NCBI GenBank assembly: GCA_026417035.1
Contig: JAOAEA010000002.1
Span: 62,001-126,000 of the forward strand
Reading direction: 5' to 3'
Length of the DNA stretch: 64,000 nt
DNA from: Burkholderiales bacterium
GTDB lineage: Bacteria; Pseudomonadota; Gammaproteobacteria; Burkholderiales; SG8-39
Part shown: piece after piece, positions 16,416 to 28,525 of the stretch
How the letters are laid out: each line of letters starts with the position of its first letter
Position numbering within the stretch: position 1 is the stretch's first letter
Notes under the pieces: model-generated
Told to the model about the DNA's origin: nothing
Databases searched by the model: none
The model's input: only the letters and a program-made list of their open reading frames with translations
Position numbers and translations under genes: made by a program

Positions 16416-17057
16416 ATGCTCGATTCCCGCGTCGTCAGTGGCGGATGGCCGGAACCGGACGAGTGGCCGAAGGACGACGCGCCGCTGTGCGCGTCCTACC
16501 TGCGCGGCGTGCCTGAAGAATGGGCGCGCTGGCCGGTCGCGATCGACGTCGGCTTCACGCTCACGCCGGTCACCTGCGTCCATCAGGCGCTCTTCGACGA
16601 GTACGAGGTGCGGTGCATGCAGGACGCGGTGCGCACCGTCCTCGACCGGCGCAACGACGAGATCTTCGTGACGTACAGCTTTCGGCTGCGCGACATGGCG
16701 CTTCCCTACCGCTGGTTCGCGATCTGGCCGATCGCCCGGCGCGGCGCTCCCGAGCCGCGGGTCGGCTCGAACGGGAACTGGATCTTCGCTCGCTTCGTCC
16801 CGCGCGGGGTCTTCGCTTACCGGCCCGGACGCGGGGAGCCGAGCTGTCCGGACCTCGAGGAGGGCACGGTGCTCAGGATCGCCAACGACCCGGTCGACCT
16901 CTACGGACGACGCACGGTTCGCACCTTGGGGGTCGGGGGTCGGACCCGCAGGGAGGCAGTGCAGAACTGGGTCCGCACGGTGCGCGCGATCCGCGCCTAT
17001 CGGGCGACGCTCGCGAACGCGCGGCCGGTGAGCGGCGAGGGAAGTCCGACGGCATGA
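16416..17057 (+). CDS. Hypothetical protein downstream of metK
   Basis: 213 residues, start chosen at the ATG at 16416, which has GGAGG at good spacing. No known family was recognised. It is soluble, Trp/Arg-rich, and contains YRWFAIWPIARRG and NGNWIFARFVPRGVFAYRPG in the centre, suggesting a beta-rich fold; there is no signal peptide or membrane segment. The 22-base gap to metK suggests cotranscription, so it may also be under the SAM riboswitch. It ends convergently 45 bases from the cardiolipin-synthase-like gene. Confidence 0.65.
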   Translation: MLDSRVVSGGWPEPDEWPKDDAPLCASYLRGVPEEWARWPVAIDVGFTLTPVTCVHQALFDEYEVRCMQDAVRTVLDRRNDEIFVTYSFRLRDMALPYRWFAIWPIARRGAPEPRVGSNGNWIFARFVPRGVFAYRPGRGEPSCPDLEEGTVLRIANDPVDLYGRRTVRTLGVGGRTRREAVQNWVRTVRAIRAYRATLANARPVSGEGSPTA

Positions 17058-17102
17058 CGACCCGCCGCGCGGATCACGGCCGCCGGGCGGGGGCGCCGCG
17101 CG

Positions 17103-18638
17103 TCACTCGCGCTCCGGTGGCCCCAGCTCGGGTGGCGGCCGGTTGCGCCGCGGCGGCCGCTTGCGCCGCGACCGGGCGCGGCCGTCGCCGTGCAGCCGGC
17201 GCGCCTGGATGACGAGCGTCACGGCGACCCACGCGGCGACGACCGCGAGCGGATAGGCGATCACGCGCGGATAGAAGAAGAGCAGCAGCGCGACGGCGAA
17301 GGCGAGGACCGCCGCGGCGAGCATGAGCCGCGACTCGGCGGGGCCGAGCACGCGGCGCGCGCCGAGGGCGGCGCCCACGACGTTGCCGAGGCGCAGCGCC
17401 CCGGCGGCGGCCCGGCCCGCGCTGCCGCGCGGACCGCGGTGCGGGAGCGCGGCGCGGCGGGGTGAGCGCAGGCGCACGTGCGAGCGCTCGCGCAGCACGA
17501 TCTCGGTGGCGTTGGCGAGGTCGCCCTCGTAGGCCGCCTCCATCTCGGCGCCGAAGCGCTCGTCGTCGATGGCGACGTCGAGCTCCCAGTTGCCGAGCCA
17601 GCTCGCGATGTTCAGGTTGGTCGAGCCCACGCGCGCCCAGCGGCCGTCGGCGACCGCGGTCTTGGCGTGCATCATCGAGCCGTTCCACTCGAACACGCGC
17701 ACGCCCGCCTCGAGCAGCGGCCGGTAGCCGGCGCGCGACAGCGGCGAGATCACCGGCACGTCGCTCGCGCCCGGGACCAGCAGGCGCACGTCCACGCCGT
17801 CGGCCGCGGCCGCGCGCAGCGTCTGCACGTAGGCCGGTGTGCCGACGAAGTAGGCGTCCGCGAGCCACAGTCGTTCGCGCGCGAGCGACGCGACCAGCTG
17901 GTCGAGCCGGTAGATCGCGGCGGTGTTCGGCACCGTCGCGATGACGCGCAGCGCCGCGTCGCCCGCGGCCGCGATCGCGCGGCGCGGCGTGAGGTCCTCC
18001 CGCGGGAGCGGCGCACCGCACGCAGCCCACGCCTCGGCGAACGCGCGCTCCAGGTCGGCCACCGCCGGCCCCTCGATCATCACGCCCGTGTCGCGCCAGG
18101 GCGGCACGCCCCGCCCGGGATCGCCGAGCCAGCGTGCGGACAGGCAGATGCCGGTGACCGAAGCCAGGGCGCCGTCCACGACGAGCGACTTGCGGTGATC
18201 GCGCGCGAGCCAGCCGAACGGGCTCGCGAACCGGAACGGGTTGAAGGCGCGCACCTCGATGCCCGCGGCGGTCATCGCGCGCACGAGCCGCGACGAGGTC
18301 GTGCCGAGGCCACCGAGCCAGTCGTACACGACCCGCACGCGCACGCCCTCGCGCGCCTTGGCGGCGAGCGCTTCGGCGAACTCGCGGCCGACGGCGTCGT
18401 CGGCGAAGATGTAGCTCTCGAGATGGATCTTGCGGCGCGCGCCGCGGATCGCCTCGAGCCACGCGTCGAAGTGCGCGCGCACGTCGGTGAGCAGCCGCAG
18501 CCGGTTGCCGGCGACGAGCGGAGCGCCCGCCATGCGGGAGAACGCCTGCTCGGCCGCCTCGCGCAGGTCGGTGGCCGCCGCGGCGAGCGCGGCGATGTCG
18601 CTGTCGGCGTCGGGATCCGGAGTGCCCAGCGCGCGCAC
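17103..18638 (-). CDS. Cardiolipin synthase-like phospholipase D family protein
   Basis: 511 residues from a GTG start. Two HKD motifs are present: HRKSLVVDG (first, about residue 152) and HAKTAVADGRWARVGSTNLN (second, about residue 324), as in ClsB-type synthases that transfer phosphatidyl groups. The N-terminal part HLESYIFADDAVGREFAEAL is typical. The C-terminal 120 residues include two hydrophobic segments (MLAAAVLAFAVALLLFFYP and AYPLAVVAAWVAVTLVIQA) and a basic tail, giving membrane anchoring. It is the last gene of a long minus-strand row beginning at coxS, 18 bases after coxG, so it may be cotranscribed with the accessory cox genes. Confidence 0.8.
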   Translation of the reverse strand: MRALGTPDPDADSDIAALAAAATDLREAAEQAFSRMAGAPLVAGNRLRLLTDVRAHFDAWLEAIRGARRKIHLESYIFADDAVGREFAEALAAKAREGVRVRVVYDWLGGLGTTSSRLVRAMTAAGIEVRAFNPFRFASPFGWLARDHRKSLVVDGALASVTGICLSARWLGDPGRGVPPWRDTGVMIEGPAVADLERAFAEAWAACGAPLPREDLTPRRAIAAAGDAALRVIATVPNTAAIYRLDQLVASLARERLWLADAYFVGTPAYVQTLRAAAADGVDVRLLVPGASDVPVISPLSRAGYRPLLEAGVRVFEWNGSMMHAKTAVADGRWARVGSTNLNIASWLGNWELDVAIDDERFGAEMEAAYEGDLANATEIVLRERSHVRLRSPRRAALPHRGPRGSAGRAAAGALRLGNVVGAALGARRVLGPAESRLMLAAAVLAFAVALLLFFYPRVIAYPLAVVAAWVAVTLVIQARRLHGDGRARSRRKRPPRRNRPPPELGPPERE

Positions 18639-18656
18639 GTCGCTTCGCCGCGGGCG

Positions 18657-19214
18657 CTAGCGGGCCGCGAGCCAGAAGAAGAGGGCGAGCTCCGCGAGCA
18701 GGATCGCGGCCACGATCCACATCGGGTTGAAGGCCGCCTCGCGCGGCGCCGGCGCGGCGGGCGCGGCCGCCTCGGGCGGCGCGACGCGCGCGACGAATGT
18801 CCGGAAGAAATCGTCGGCCATCTTCTTCGCCACGCCGTCGATGAGCCGCGAGCCCACCTGCGCGAGCTTGCCGCCCACCTGGGCGTTCGCGGTGTACGCG
18901 AGCCTCGTCCCGGCGCCCTCCGGCGCGAGCGACACCCGCGCGCCGCCCTTGCCGAACCCCGCCGCGCCGCCGGAGCCCTCGAACGCGATCGAGTACGACT
19001 GCGGCGGGTCGAGGTCCGAGAGCAGCAGCTTACCGGCGAATCTCGCCTTCACCGGCCCGACGGCGGCGGTGAGCGCGACCTTGTATTCGTTCTCCGCGAC
19101 CTTCTCGATCGCGTCGCAGCCGGCGATGCTCGCCTTGAGGATCTCCGGGTCGTTGAGCGCCGCCCACACCCGCTCGCGCGGGAGCGGGATGAACTGCTCG
19201 CCTTGCATCTGCAT
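18657..19214 (-). CDS. coxG: CoxG-like SRPBCC protein
   Basis: 185 residues; the first of two adjacent ATGs (19214) has AAGGAGG upstream. The N-terminus MQGEQFIPLPRERVWAALND and DPEILKASIAGC are typical of the CO dehydrogenase subunit G family, an SRPBCC lipid-binding fold. The chain ends in an Ala/Pro linker and one hydrophobic segment (NPMWIVAAILLAELALFFWL), so it is membrane-anchored. In characterised cox clusters CoxG helps attach the molybdenum hydroxylase to the membrane and pass electrons to quinone. It follows coxE by 26 bases. Confidence 0.85.
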   Translation of the reverse strand: MQMQGEQFIPLPRERVWAALNDPEILKASIAGCDAIEKVAENEYKVALTAAVGPVKARFAGKLLLSDLDPPQSYSIAFEGSGGAAGFGKGGARVSLAPEGAGTRLAYTANAQVGGKLAQVGSRLIDGVAKKMADDFFRTFVARVAPPEAAAPAAPAPREAAFNPMWIVAAILLAELALFFWLAAR

Positions 19215-19240
19215 GGCCGTCCTCCTTGCGCGCGGCGCGC

Positions 19241-20467
19241 TCAGGCCGCGCGCCGCGCGCGCTCCGCCTCGCCGCGCCGCCGCGCCGGCGCGCGCGCGAG
19301 CGTGCGCCCGAGCTCCACGAGGCTCGCGATGTTGTGCGCCGGGAGAAACTCGTCCACGTGCGGCAGCATGATGCGCACCCCGGCGGGCCGCGGCTCGAAG
19401 CCCTCGTAGCGCAGGAGCGGGTTCAGCCAGATGAGCCGGCGGCAGGACTTGTGCAGCCGCTCCATCTCCGCGCCGAGCGCCGTGCCGGGGTCGCGGTCGA
19501 GGCCGTCGGTGATCATCAGCACCACCGCGTTCTGGCCGAGCACGCGCCGCGACCAGCGCAGGTTGAACTCGTGCAGGCACGCCCCGATGCGCGTGCCGCC
19601 CGACCAGTCGGCCACGGCGTCGGCCACCGACTTCAGCGCCACGTCGACGTCGCGGTGGCGAAGGTTGCGGGTGACGTTGGTGAGCCGCGTGCCGAAGACG
19701 AAGGTGTGCACGCGGTCGCGGTCGTTGGTGATCGCGTGCATGAAGTGCAGGAACATGCGCGAGTAGCGGCTCATCGAGCCGGAGATGTCGCACAGGATCA
19801 CGAGCGGCGGGTGGCGCTCGGCGAGCGAACGGCGCTCGAGCGGGATCAGCGCGCCGCCGGAGCGCAGCGACGCGCGCAGGCTGCGGCGCAGGTCGACGAG
19901 CCGGCCGTGCGGGTCGGGCGCGAGCCGCCGCGTCGGCACCTCGGGGATCGGCAGCCGCATCTCGGCGATCAGGCGCTTCGCCTGCGCGAGCTCGGCGTTC
20001 GACATCGTCTCGAAATCGGCGTGCTGCAGCACCTCGCGCTCGGAGAAGCTGAACGCGGCGTCGATCTCGAGCTTCTCCTCGGCCTCGCCGCGCGGGCGCT
20101 CGGCGTGCTTCGCCTGCGGCAGGAGCGCCTCGGCGAGCCGCGCGGGCGGCGGGGGCGGCTCCTGCCCGGTGCGGCCCTGCACCCTGGGCAGGAAGAGCGC
20201 CATCACGCGCTCGAGCATGCGCGGGTCGCGCCAGAAGATGTGGAACGCCTGGTCGAAGATCTCGAACTGCTCACGCCGGTCGAGGAAGACGGAGGCGAGC
20301 GTCCAGTAGAAGTCCTCGCGCCGCGCGACGCCGGAGATCTCGAGCGCCTTGAGCGCGTCGATCACCTTGTCCGGCCCGACCGGCAGGCCCGCGCCGCGCA
20401 GCACGCGCGCGAAGTGCATCACGTTCTCGGCGATGCGGCCGGCGGGCAGGGGCTTCGCCTCGGGCAT
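19241..20467 (-). CDS. coxE: CoxE-like von Willebrand factor A domain protein
   Basis: 408 residues. The C-terminal half is a VWA domain with the MIDAS motif DISGSMS in PPLVILCDISGSMSRYSRMF and the later MITDGLDRD. The N-terminal half is helical with a Pro-rich stretch (EPPPPPARL). CoxE and the MoxR-type CoxD ATPase work as a pair in assembling the [CuSMoO2] or related molybdenum active site. It starts two bases after the Bug gene's stop, implying translational coupling, and precedes coxG. Confidence 0.85.
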   Translation of the reverse strand: MPEAKPLPAGRIAENVMHFARVLRGAGLPVGPDKVIDALKALEISGVARREDFYWTLASVFLDRREQFEIFDQAFHIFWRDPRMLERVMALFLPRVQGRTGQEPPPPPARLAEALLPQAKHAERPRGEAEEKLEIDAAFSFSEREVLQHADFETMSNAELAQAKRLIAEMRLPIPEVPTRRLAPDPHGRLVDLRRSLRASLRSGGALIPLERRSLAERHPPLVILCDISGSMSRYSRMFLHFMHAITNDRDRVHTFVFGTRLTNVTRNLRHRDVDVALKSVADAVADWSGGTRIGACLHEFNLRWSRRVLGQNAVVLMITDGLDRDPGTALGAEMERLHKSCRRLIWLNPLLRYEGFEPRPAGVRIMLPHVDEFLPAHNIASLVELGRTLARAPARRRGEAERARRAA

Positions 20468-20469
20468 GG

Positions 20470-21420
20470 CTACTTCGTCTGCGCCTTGAGGCGGTCCATC
20501 GTCGCTTTCTCGGCGTTGAAGGTGTCGCGCGCGAACTTCGCGTAGTCCTCGCTCGACATGTACACGAGCTCCTGGTCGAGCTTCTCGAGGGCCTGGAGGT
20601 GGATCGGGTCCTCCATGCCCTTCTTGAAGGCGTCGTGCAGGATCCTCACCACCTGCGGGTCCATCCCCTTCGGCCCGGCGATGCCGTACGGCGAGTTCGA
20701 GACGATCCCGAAGCCGAGCTCCTTGAGCGTCGGCACGTTGGGCCAGCGCTTGGTGCGGTTCGCGCCCCAGGTGACGAGCAGCCGCATCTTGCCCGCATCC
20801 ACCTGCGGGCCCCAGCCGGTGGAGTCGGCGGCGACGTCGATGTGGCCGCCGAGCAGCGCCGTCATGTTCTCGGCGTTGCCCTTGTAGGGCACGTGCGTCC
20901 AGCGGATCCCCTGCGTGAACGCGATGTCCTCCATCGTGATGTGGAGGCTCGTGTTGGCGCCCGGCGTGCCGTAGCTCACCTTGTCGGGATTCGCCTTGGC
21001 CCAGGCGACGAGCTCGCCCCAGGTCTTCCAGGGGGCGTCCGCGCGCACGACGACGCCGAACGTGTAGCCGGAGATGCCGATGACGTAGGTGAAGTCGGTG
21101 AGCGGGTTGTAGGGCGTGGGCTGCAGGTGCGGCACCCGGAAGACGCCGAGCGGGATCTGCGTGAGTGTGTAGCCGTCGGGCGGGGCTTTCAGCAGCGCCA
21201 CCGCGCCCAGCGTGCCGCCCGCGCCGGGGCGGTTCTCGACCACGATCGGCTGGCCGAGATGCTTCTGCGTCGCTTCCGCGAGCGCGCGCATCGCGATGTC
21301 GGTCGAGCCGCCGGGCGGCCAGGGCACGATCAGCGTCACCGGCCGGGTGGGGAAGCCCTGCGCCGCCGCGCCGGTGGCGGCGAGCGCGAGCGCAGTCGCT
21401 GCGAGCAGTCGCTTGAGCAT
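20470..21420 (-). CDS. Tripartite tricarboxylate transporter-type (Bug) substrate-binding protein
   Basis: 316 residues with a clear signal peptide (MLKRLLAATALALAATGAAA, cleavage before QGFPTRP). Family signatures are VTLIVPWPPGGSTDIAMRAL, GQPIVVENRPGAGG and the later VSYGTPGANTSLHITME. Bug proteins are periplasmic binders of carboxylates and related small molecules, feeding TctAB permeases or acting as sensors. No TctA or TctB gene lies nearby. It sits inside the accessory cox gene row between coxD and coxE, so its ligand may be linked to the substrate of the molybdenum hydroxylase. RBS GAGGAGGAGG is excellent. Confidence 0.9.
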   Translation of the reverse strand: MLKRLLAATALALAATGAAAQGFPTRPVTLIVPWPPGGSTDIAMRALAEATQKHLGQPIVVENRPGAGGTLGAVALLKAPPDGYTLTQIPLGVFRVPHLQPTPYNPLTDFTYVIGISGYTFGVVVRADAPWKTWGELVAWAKANPDKVSYGTPGANTSLHITMEDIAFTQGIRWTHVPYKGNAENMTALLGGHIDVAADSTGWGPQVDAGKMRLLVTWGANRTKRWPNVPTLKELGFGIVSNSPYGIAGPKGMDPQVVRILHDAFKKGMEDPIHLQALEKLDQELVYMSSEDYAKFARDTFNAEKATMDRLKAQTK

Positions 21421-21547
21421 CGTCCTCCTCCTCGTCTCCGACTTCGTCGTCACGGACCGTCGGCCCGGCGGTGCCGTTCCTCGGGCGGTTCCCTGAGAGC
21501 TCTGCGCCGCGGCCCTCTGCGTCCCGTGCACCCTCTGCGTCGAAACC

Positions 21548-22468
<921 letters not shown>

Positions 22469-22560
22469 CGGGGAGGATCGGGGAGGGGGCGTGGTCGGGG
22501 CCGAGATTAGCAGGTTGCGCGCGCCCGGGCAGCGCGTGACCGCCGGGCGAGAAAAGAGAC

Positions 22561-22587
22561 CCGGCCCCCGCGGTGCGCGGGGGCCGG
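22561..22587 (-). terminator. Rho-independent terminator after coxM
   Basis: CCGGCCCCCGCG-GTG-CGCGGGGGCCGG is a perfect 12-bp stem with a three-base loop. Read on the minus strand it is followed by GTCTCTTTTCTC, a T-rich tail. It lies about 180 bases beyond the end of coxM and 93 bases before the coxD start, so it separates the coxSLM structural genes from the accessory genes. The rest of the 300-base gap shows no gene. Confidence 0.75.
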
Positions 22588-22768
22588 CGGCGCGGGGGTG
22601 GAGTCGCCCCGCCCTGGCCACGCGCCCCGAGGCGGTGCGGCCGCGAGCCCGAGCGGCCCGACGCTGCCGAAACCGCGCGGGAGGCCCGAACTGGCCGAGG
22701 AACGTCGCGAACGACCCTTCGTGCTCGCCCCCGGAACCCGCGAAGGGGGCGAGCGAGAGCGGCCTCGT

Positions 22769-23563
22769 TTACCCGGCCGCCGCGACGGCCCTCTTCGCCA
22801 TGACGGTGACGAGGTGGGCGCGGTACTCGGCGCTCGCGTGAAGATCCGAGTTGAGGCCGTCGGCCTTCACCTTCACGCCGGCCACCGATTCGGGGGAGAA
22901 CTTCGCGGCGAGCGCCTTCTCCATCTCCGGCACGCGGAACACGCCCGGGCCCGCGCCGGTGACCGCGACGCGCGGGCCACCGGCGGTGTCGGCGACGAAC
23001 ACGCCCACGAGCGCGTAGCGCGACGCCGGGTTCCTGAACTTCACGTAGGCGGCCTTCTTCGGCGCCGGGAACGTCACCGACGTGATGATCTCGCCGGCCT
23101 CGAGCGCGGTCTCGTACATGCCTTTGAAGAACTGGTCGGCCGGGATCTTCCGCTTGTTGGTGTTGACCGTCGCGCCGAGGCCCAGCACCGCCGCCGGGTA
23201 GTCGGCCGCCGGGTCGTTGTTGGCGAGCGAGCCGCCGAGCGTGCCCATGTTGCGCACCATCCGGTCGCCGATGCCGGCGGCGAGCGCGGCGAGCGCCGGG
23301 ATCGCCTTCTTCACCTCGGCGGAGGCCGCGACCTCGGCGTGGCGCGTCATCGCGCCGATCGTCACGCCGCCGCCGTCGGCCTTGATGCCGCGCAGCTCCG
23401 CGATGCCGGAGAGGTCGACGAGGTCGGAGGGCTGCGACAGCCTGAGCTTCATCGAGGCGATGAGCGACTGCCCGCCACCGAGCGCCTTCGCGTCCGGGTT
23501 CTTCGCGAGCGCGGCCGCCGCGTCGGCGAGGCTCGCAGGCTTGTGGTAGTTGAACTGGTACAT
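22769..23563 (-). CDS. coxM: FAD-binding medium subunit of a xanthine dehydrogenase-family molybdenum hydroxylase
   Basis: 264 residues. The N-terminus MYQFNYHKPASLADAAAAL and the FAD-binding KALGGGQSLIASMKLRLSQP and GTLGGSLANNDPAADYP motifs are typical of CoxM-type subunits. It passes electrons from the iron-sulfur subunit to FAD. It is the last of three structural genes; the order S-L-M is the form II order, unlike the M-S-L order of true CO dehydrogenases. Thirteen bases separate it from coxL. The length is slightly short for the family (about 280). Confidence 0.9.
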   Translation of the reverse strand: MYQFNYHKPASLADAAAALAKNPDAKALGGGQSLIASMKLRLSQPSDLVDLSGIAELRGIKADGGGVTIGAMTRHAEVAASAEVKKAIPALAALAAGIGDRMVRNMGTLGGSLANNDPAADYPAAVLGLGATVNTNKRKIPADQFFKGMYETALEAGEIITSVTFPAPKKAAYVKFRNPASRYALVGVFVADTAGGPRVAVTGAGPGVFRVPEMEKALAAKFSPESVAGVKVKADGLNSDLHASAEYRAHLVTVMAKRAVAAAG

Positions 23564-23576
23564 GTGTCCCCCTTCG

Positions 23577-25925
<2,349 letters not shown>

Positions 25926-25935
25926 GGTTCTCTCC

Positions 25936-26406
25936 CTAGCGCATCGCGGCCGAGGCGGCCTGGATGGCTTTCACGATGTTGTGGTAGCCGGTGCAGCGGC
26001 AGAGGTTCCCGTCGAGGCCCTCGCGGATCTGCTGCTCGGTCGGGTTCGGCGTCGTCTTCACGAGGTCGATGGCGCTCATCACCATGCCCGGCGTGCAGAA
26101 GCCGCACTGGAGGCCGTGGTGCTGGCGGAACGCCTCCTGCATCGGGTGCAGCGTGCCGTCGGCCCTGGCGATGCCCTCGATCGTCACGACGTCGGCGCCG
26201 TCCGCCTGGCTCGCCAGGATGTTGCAGCTCTTCACGGCGCGGCCGTTCAGGTGCACCGTGCAGGCGCCACATTGCGCGGTGTCGCAGCCGACGTGCGTGC
26301 CGGTGAGGCGCAGGGTCTCGCGGATGAACGTCGCGAGCAGCGTGCGCGGTTCGACTTCCGCCGTGACGGGCTTCCCGTTCACGGTCATGGACACTTTGAC
26401 TGGCAT
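25936..26406 (-). CDS. coxS: [2Fe-2S] small subunit of molybdenum hydroxylase
   Basis: 156 residues. The first cluster motif is [16 protein letters not shown] (plant ferredoxin-like) and the second is CGFCTPGM with the downstream CRCTGY. Both [2Fe-2S] clusters carry electrons from molybdenum to FAD. It heads the minus-strand operon coxS-coxL-coxM. AAGGAGG precedes the ATG. The gene is divergent from xdhC with a 364-base gap. Confidence 0.95.
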   Translation of the reverse strand: MPVKVSMTVNGKPVTAEVEPRTLLATFIRETLRLTGTHVGCDTAQCGACTVHLNGRAVKSCNILASQADGADVVTIEGIARADGTLHPMQEAFRQHHGLQCGFCTPGMVMSAIDLVKTTPNPTEQQIREGLDGNLCRCTGYHNIVKAIQAASAAMR

Positions 26407-26770
26407 GAGACCTCCTTAGTGGTGCGGCTTCGGTTGCGTTCTTCTTGGGGGCGGCGCGGTCCGGGCGCCGCGGCGATGGACGATCGGGATGCGGACGTCG
26501 AGGAATGCCCTCCTCAATGGTGCCTGCGGGTCGGGATGCGGGCGGCGGGCGCCACCGCGATCGGGATGGGCATCCTAGTCCATGCCCATGGGCGAATCAA
26601 CCTTCCCGCCGGCCCGGCTTGACCCGTTGTGCGGTGCGGGCATAGGCTAGCCACGGCTCGATAGGAAGGGAAGAGGATCCTCCTTCAACCCCGGGTCGAT
26701 GTCGGCTCGCCTTCGCAGCGTGCAGCCGCTTCCCGGGGCCCCTTCGATTGACCGCGATGGGGGAAGTTCC
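26407..26770. promoter_or_regulatory. Divergent control region between coxS and xdhC with direct repeats and a dyad
   Basis: No gene is seen. Three direct repeats of TCGGGATG(C/G)GG occur at 26484-26494, 26531-26541 and 26561-26570. Overlapping the last is a dyad ATGGGCAT-N8-ATGCCCAT (26566-26589). A possible sigma-70 promoter for xdhC is TTGACC (26619-26624) with TAGGCT (26643-26648). These are candidate sites for a regulator of both directions; none is encoded next door. Confidence 0.45.
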
Positions 26771-27778
26771 ATGGACAGCGTCGATCTGGAAGTGTTGAAG
26801 AGCGCCCACGCGTGGCGCGAGGCGGGGCACGGCGCGACGCTCGCGACGGTGGTGAAGACCTGGGGCTCGGCCCCGCGGCCGATCGGTGCGATGCTGGTGA
26901 TCCGTGATGACGGCCACGTGATGGGATCGGTGTCGGGCGGCTGCATCGAGGACGACATGATCGACAAGGTCCGCCACCACCGCCTGGCCGCGTCCACCCC
27001 CGAGGTGGTGACCTACGGCGTGACCAAGGAGCAGGCCGACCGCTTCCGCCTGCCCTGCGGTGGGACCCTGCAGATCGTGCTGGAGCCGGTCGGCAAGCAG
27101 TCGCGGCTGAAGGAGCTCCTCGACATCATCTCCCGCCACGAGCTCGTCGCGCGCACGCTCGACATGCGCACCGGCGAGGTGAAGCTCGAGCCGGGCCGGT
27201 GGTCGGACACGCTCGAATTCGACGGCCAGACGCTGCGGACGGTGCACGGCCCGCGCTGGCGGCTGCTCATCATCGGCGCGGGCCAGCTCTCGCGCTACCT
27301 CGCACAGATGGCGCAGGCGCTCGACTACCAGGTGATCGTCTGCGACCCGCGGCCCGAGTACGGCGGCGAGTGGGACCTGCCGGGCGCGACGCTCGACCCG
27401 GGCTACCCGGACGACGTGGTGCTCAAGATCAAGCCGGACGGCCATACCGCCGTCGTCGCGGTCACGCACGACCCGAAGCTCGACGACGCGGCGCTCATGG
27501 AGGCCCTCAAGTCGCCCGCCTTCTACGTCGGTGCGCTCGGCTCGACCCGCAACAACGAGGCGCGCCGCAAGCGGCTGGCGGGCTTCGACCTCTCCCCCGA
27601 GGAGATCGCTCGCCTGCACGGCCCCGTCGGGCTCACGATCGGCGCGAAGACGCCGCCCGAGATCGCGCTCGCGATCCTCGCCCAGATGACGGCGATCCGG
27701 CGCGGCGTGAAGGCGCCGGACTTCGAAAAGCCCGCGGATCCCGCCACGGCTGCCGGGTGCGCGGTCCCGCAGACCTGA
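26771..27778 (+). CDS. xdhC: XdhC/CoxF-family molybdenum cofactor maturation protein
   Basis: 335 residues; the ATG at 26771 gives the family-typical start, while upstream in-frame codons are poor. The N-terminal domain has GSVSGGCIEDDM with the Cys that holds cofactor. The C-terminal Rossmann domain begins RLLIIGAGQLSRYLAQMA. XdhC-type proteins receive molybdenum cofactor, protect it during sulfuration and insert it into xanthine dehydrogenase-family enzymes. Position, divergent from coxSLM and followed by a MocA-like transferase, supports a dedicated cofactor supply for that enzyme. Confidence 0.9.
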   Translation: MDSVDLEVLKSAHAWREAGHGATLATVVKTWGSAPRPIGAMLVIRDDGHVMGSVSGGCIEDDMIDKVRHHRLAASTPEVVTYGVTKEQADRFRLPCGGTLQIVLEPVGKQSRLKELLDIISRHELVARTLDMRTGEVKLEPGRWSDTLEFDGQTLRTVHGPRWRLLIIGAGQLSRYLAQMAQALDYQVIVCDPRPEYGGEWDLPGATLDPGYPDDVVLKIKPDGHTAVVAVTHDPKLDDAALMEALKSPAFYVGALGSTRNNEARRKRLAGFDLSPEEIARLHGPVGLTIGAKTPPEIALAILAQMTAIRRGVKAPDFEKPADPATAAGCAVPQT

Positions 27779-27809
27779 GCGCCGCGGCGCGCGCCGCGGC
27801 GCCCTCGCC

Positions 27810-28382
27810 GTGAGCGGGCGCGGCATCGTCGGCATCCTGCTCGCCGCGGGGGCAGGCACGCGCTTCGGCTCGAACAAGCTCCTCCACCCGCTCGCCGACG
27901 GCACGCCGATCGCCGTCGCGGCGGCGCGTCACCTCGCCGCCGCGCTTCCCGACTCCGTCGCGGTGGTCCGCCCTGGGGTGCCCGAGCTCGAGGCGGCGCT
28001 CCGTGCCGCCGGCCTGCGCGTCACCGCCTGCCCGCGGGCGACGGAGGGAATGGGCGCGAGCCTCGCCCACGCAGTGCGCGCCGCGCGCGATGCCGCCGGG
28101 TGGGTCGTCGCGCTCGCCGACATGCCCTTCGTCCTGCCCGAGACGATCCGCCGGGTCGCGGCACGGCTCGCCGAAGGGGCGGCGATCGCCGCGCCGCGCT
28201 TTCGCGGCGAGCGGGGACACCCGGTCGGCTTCGACGCGGGCTACCGCGATGCGCTCGAGGCGCTCGCGGGCGACGAGGGCGCACGCGCGATCCTCCGGCG
28301 CGACGCCGGCCGGGTCGCGCTCGTGGACTGCGAGGATCCGGGTGTGCTGCGCGACATCGACCGGCCTGCCGATCTCGCTTGA
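27810..28382 (+). CDS. mocA: Molybdenum cofactor nucleotidyltransferase, MocA/MobA-like
   Basis: 190 residues from a GTG start. The nucleotide-binding motif is ILLAAGAGTRFGSNKLLHPL, the metal-binding motif is ALADMPFV, and RGERGHPVGFDA is the MocA signature. MocA adds CMP to molybdopterin to form the MCD cofactor used by the xanthine dehydrogenase family, while MobA adds GMP; a CTP preference is expected from the neighbours but not proven. It begins 31 bases after xdhC and ends at a heptamer tandem array. Confidence 0.85.
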   Translation: MSGRGIVGILLAAGAGTRFGSNKLLHPLADGTPIAVAAARHLAAALPDSVAVVRPGVPELEAALRAAGLRVTACPRATEGMGASLAHAVRAARDAAGWVVALADMPFVLPETIRRVAARLAEGAAIAAPRFRGERGHPVGFDAGYRDALEALAGDEGARAILRRDAGRVALVDCEDPGVLRDIDRPADLA

Positions 28383-28384
28383 TC

Positions 28385-28426
28385 AGAGGACAGAGGACAG
28401 AGGACAGAGGACGGGGGACGGAAGAC
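28385..28426 (+). repeat. Heptanucleotide tandem repeat after mocA
   Basis: Six consecutive 7-base units: AGAGGAC four times exactly (28385-28412), then GGGGGAC and GGAAGAC. It begins two bases after the mocA stop codon. The remaining bases to 28525 hold no gene. Such a perfect array can slip during replication; here it would change only the mocA 3' untranslated end. Confidence 0.8.
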
Positions 28427-28525
28427 GGGGCGGGGCGATGCGTCCATCCCGCCTTCGGGCGCGTAGCGGCGCGACGAAAGCGGAGCCCGATGCCGGCTCC
28501 GCGCCGTCGCCCCCGGGCCGGCCGC

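Noticed and set aside
28385-28426. CRISPR-like repeat array
   Set aside because: Units are seven bases in direct tandem without spacers; no cas genes are present. The Cas4-like protein at 10046 is a DUF2779 family member, not a CRISPR component.
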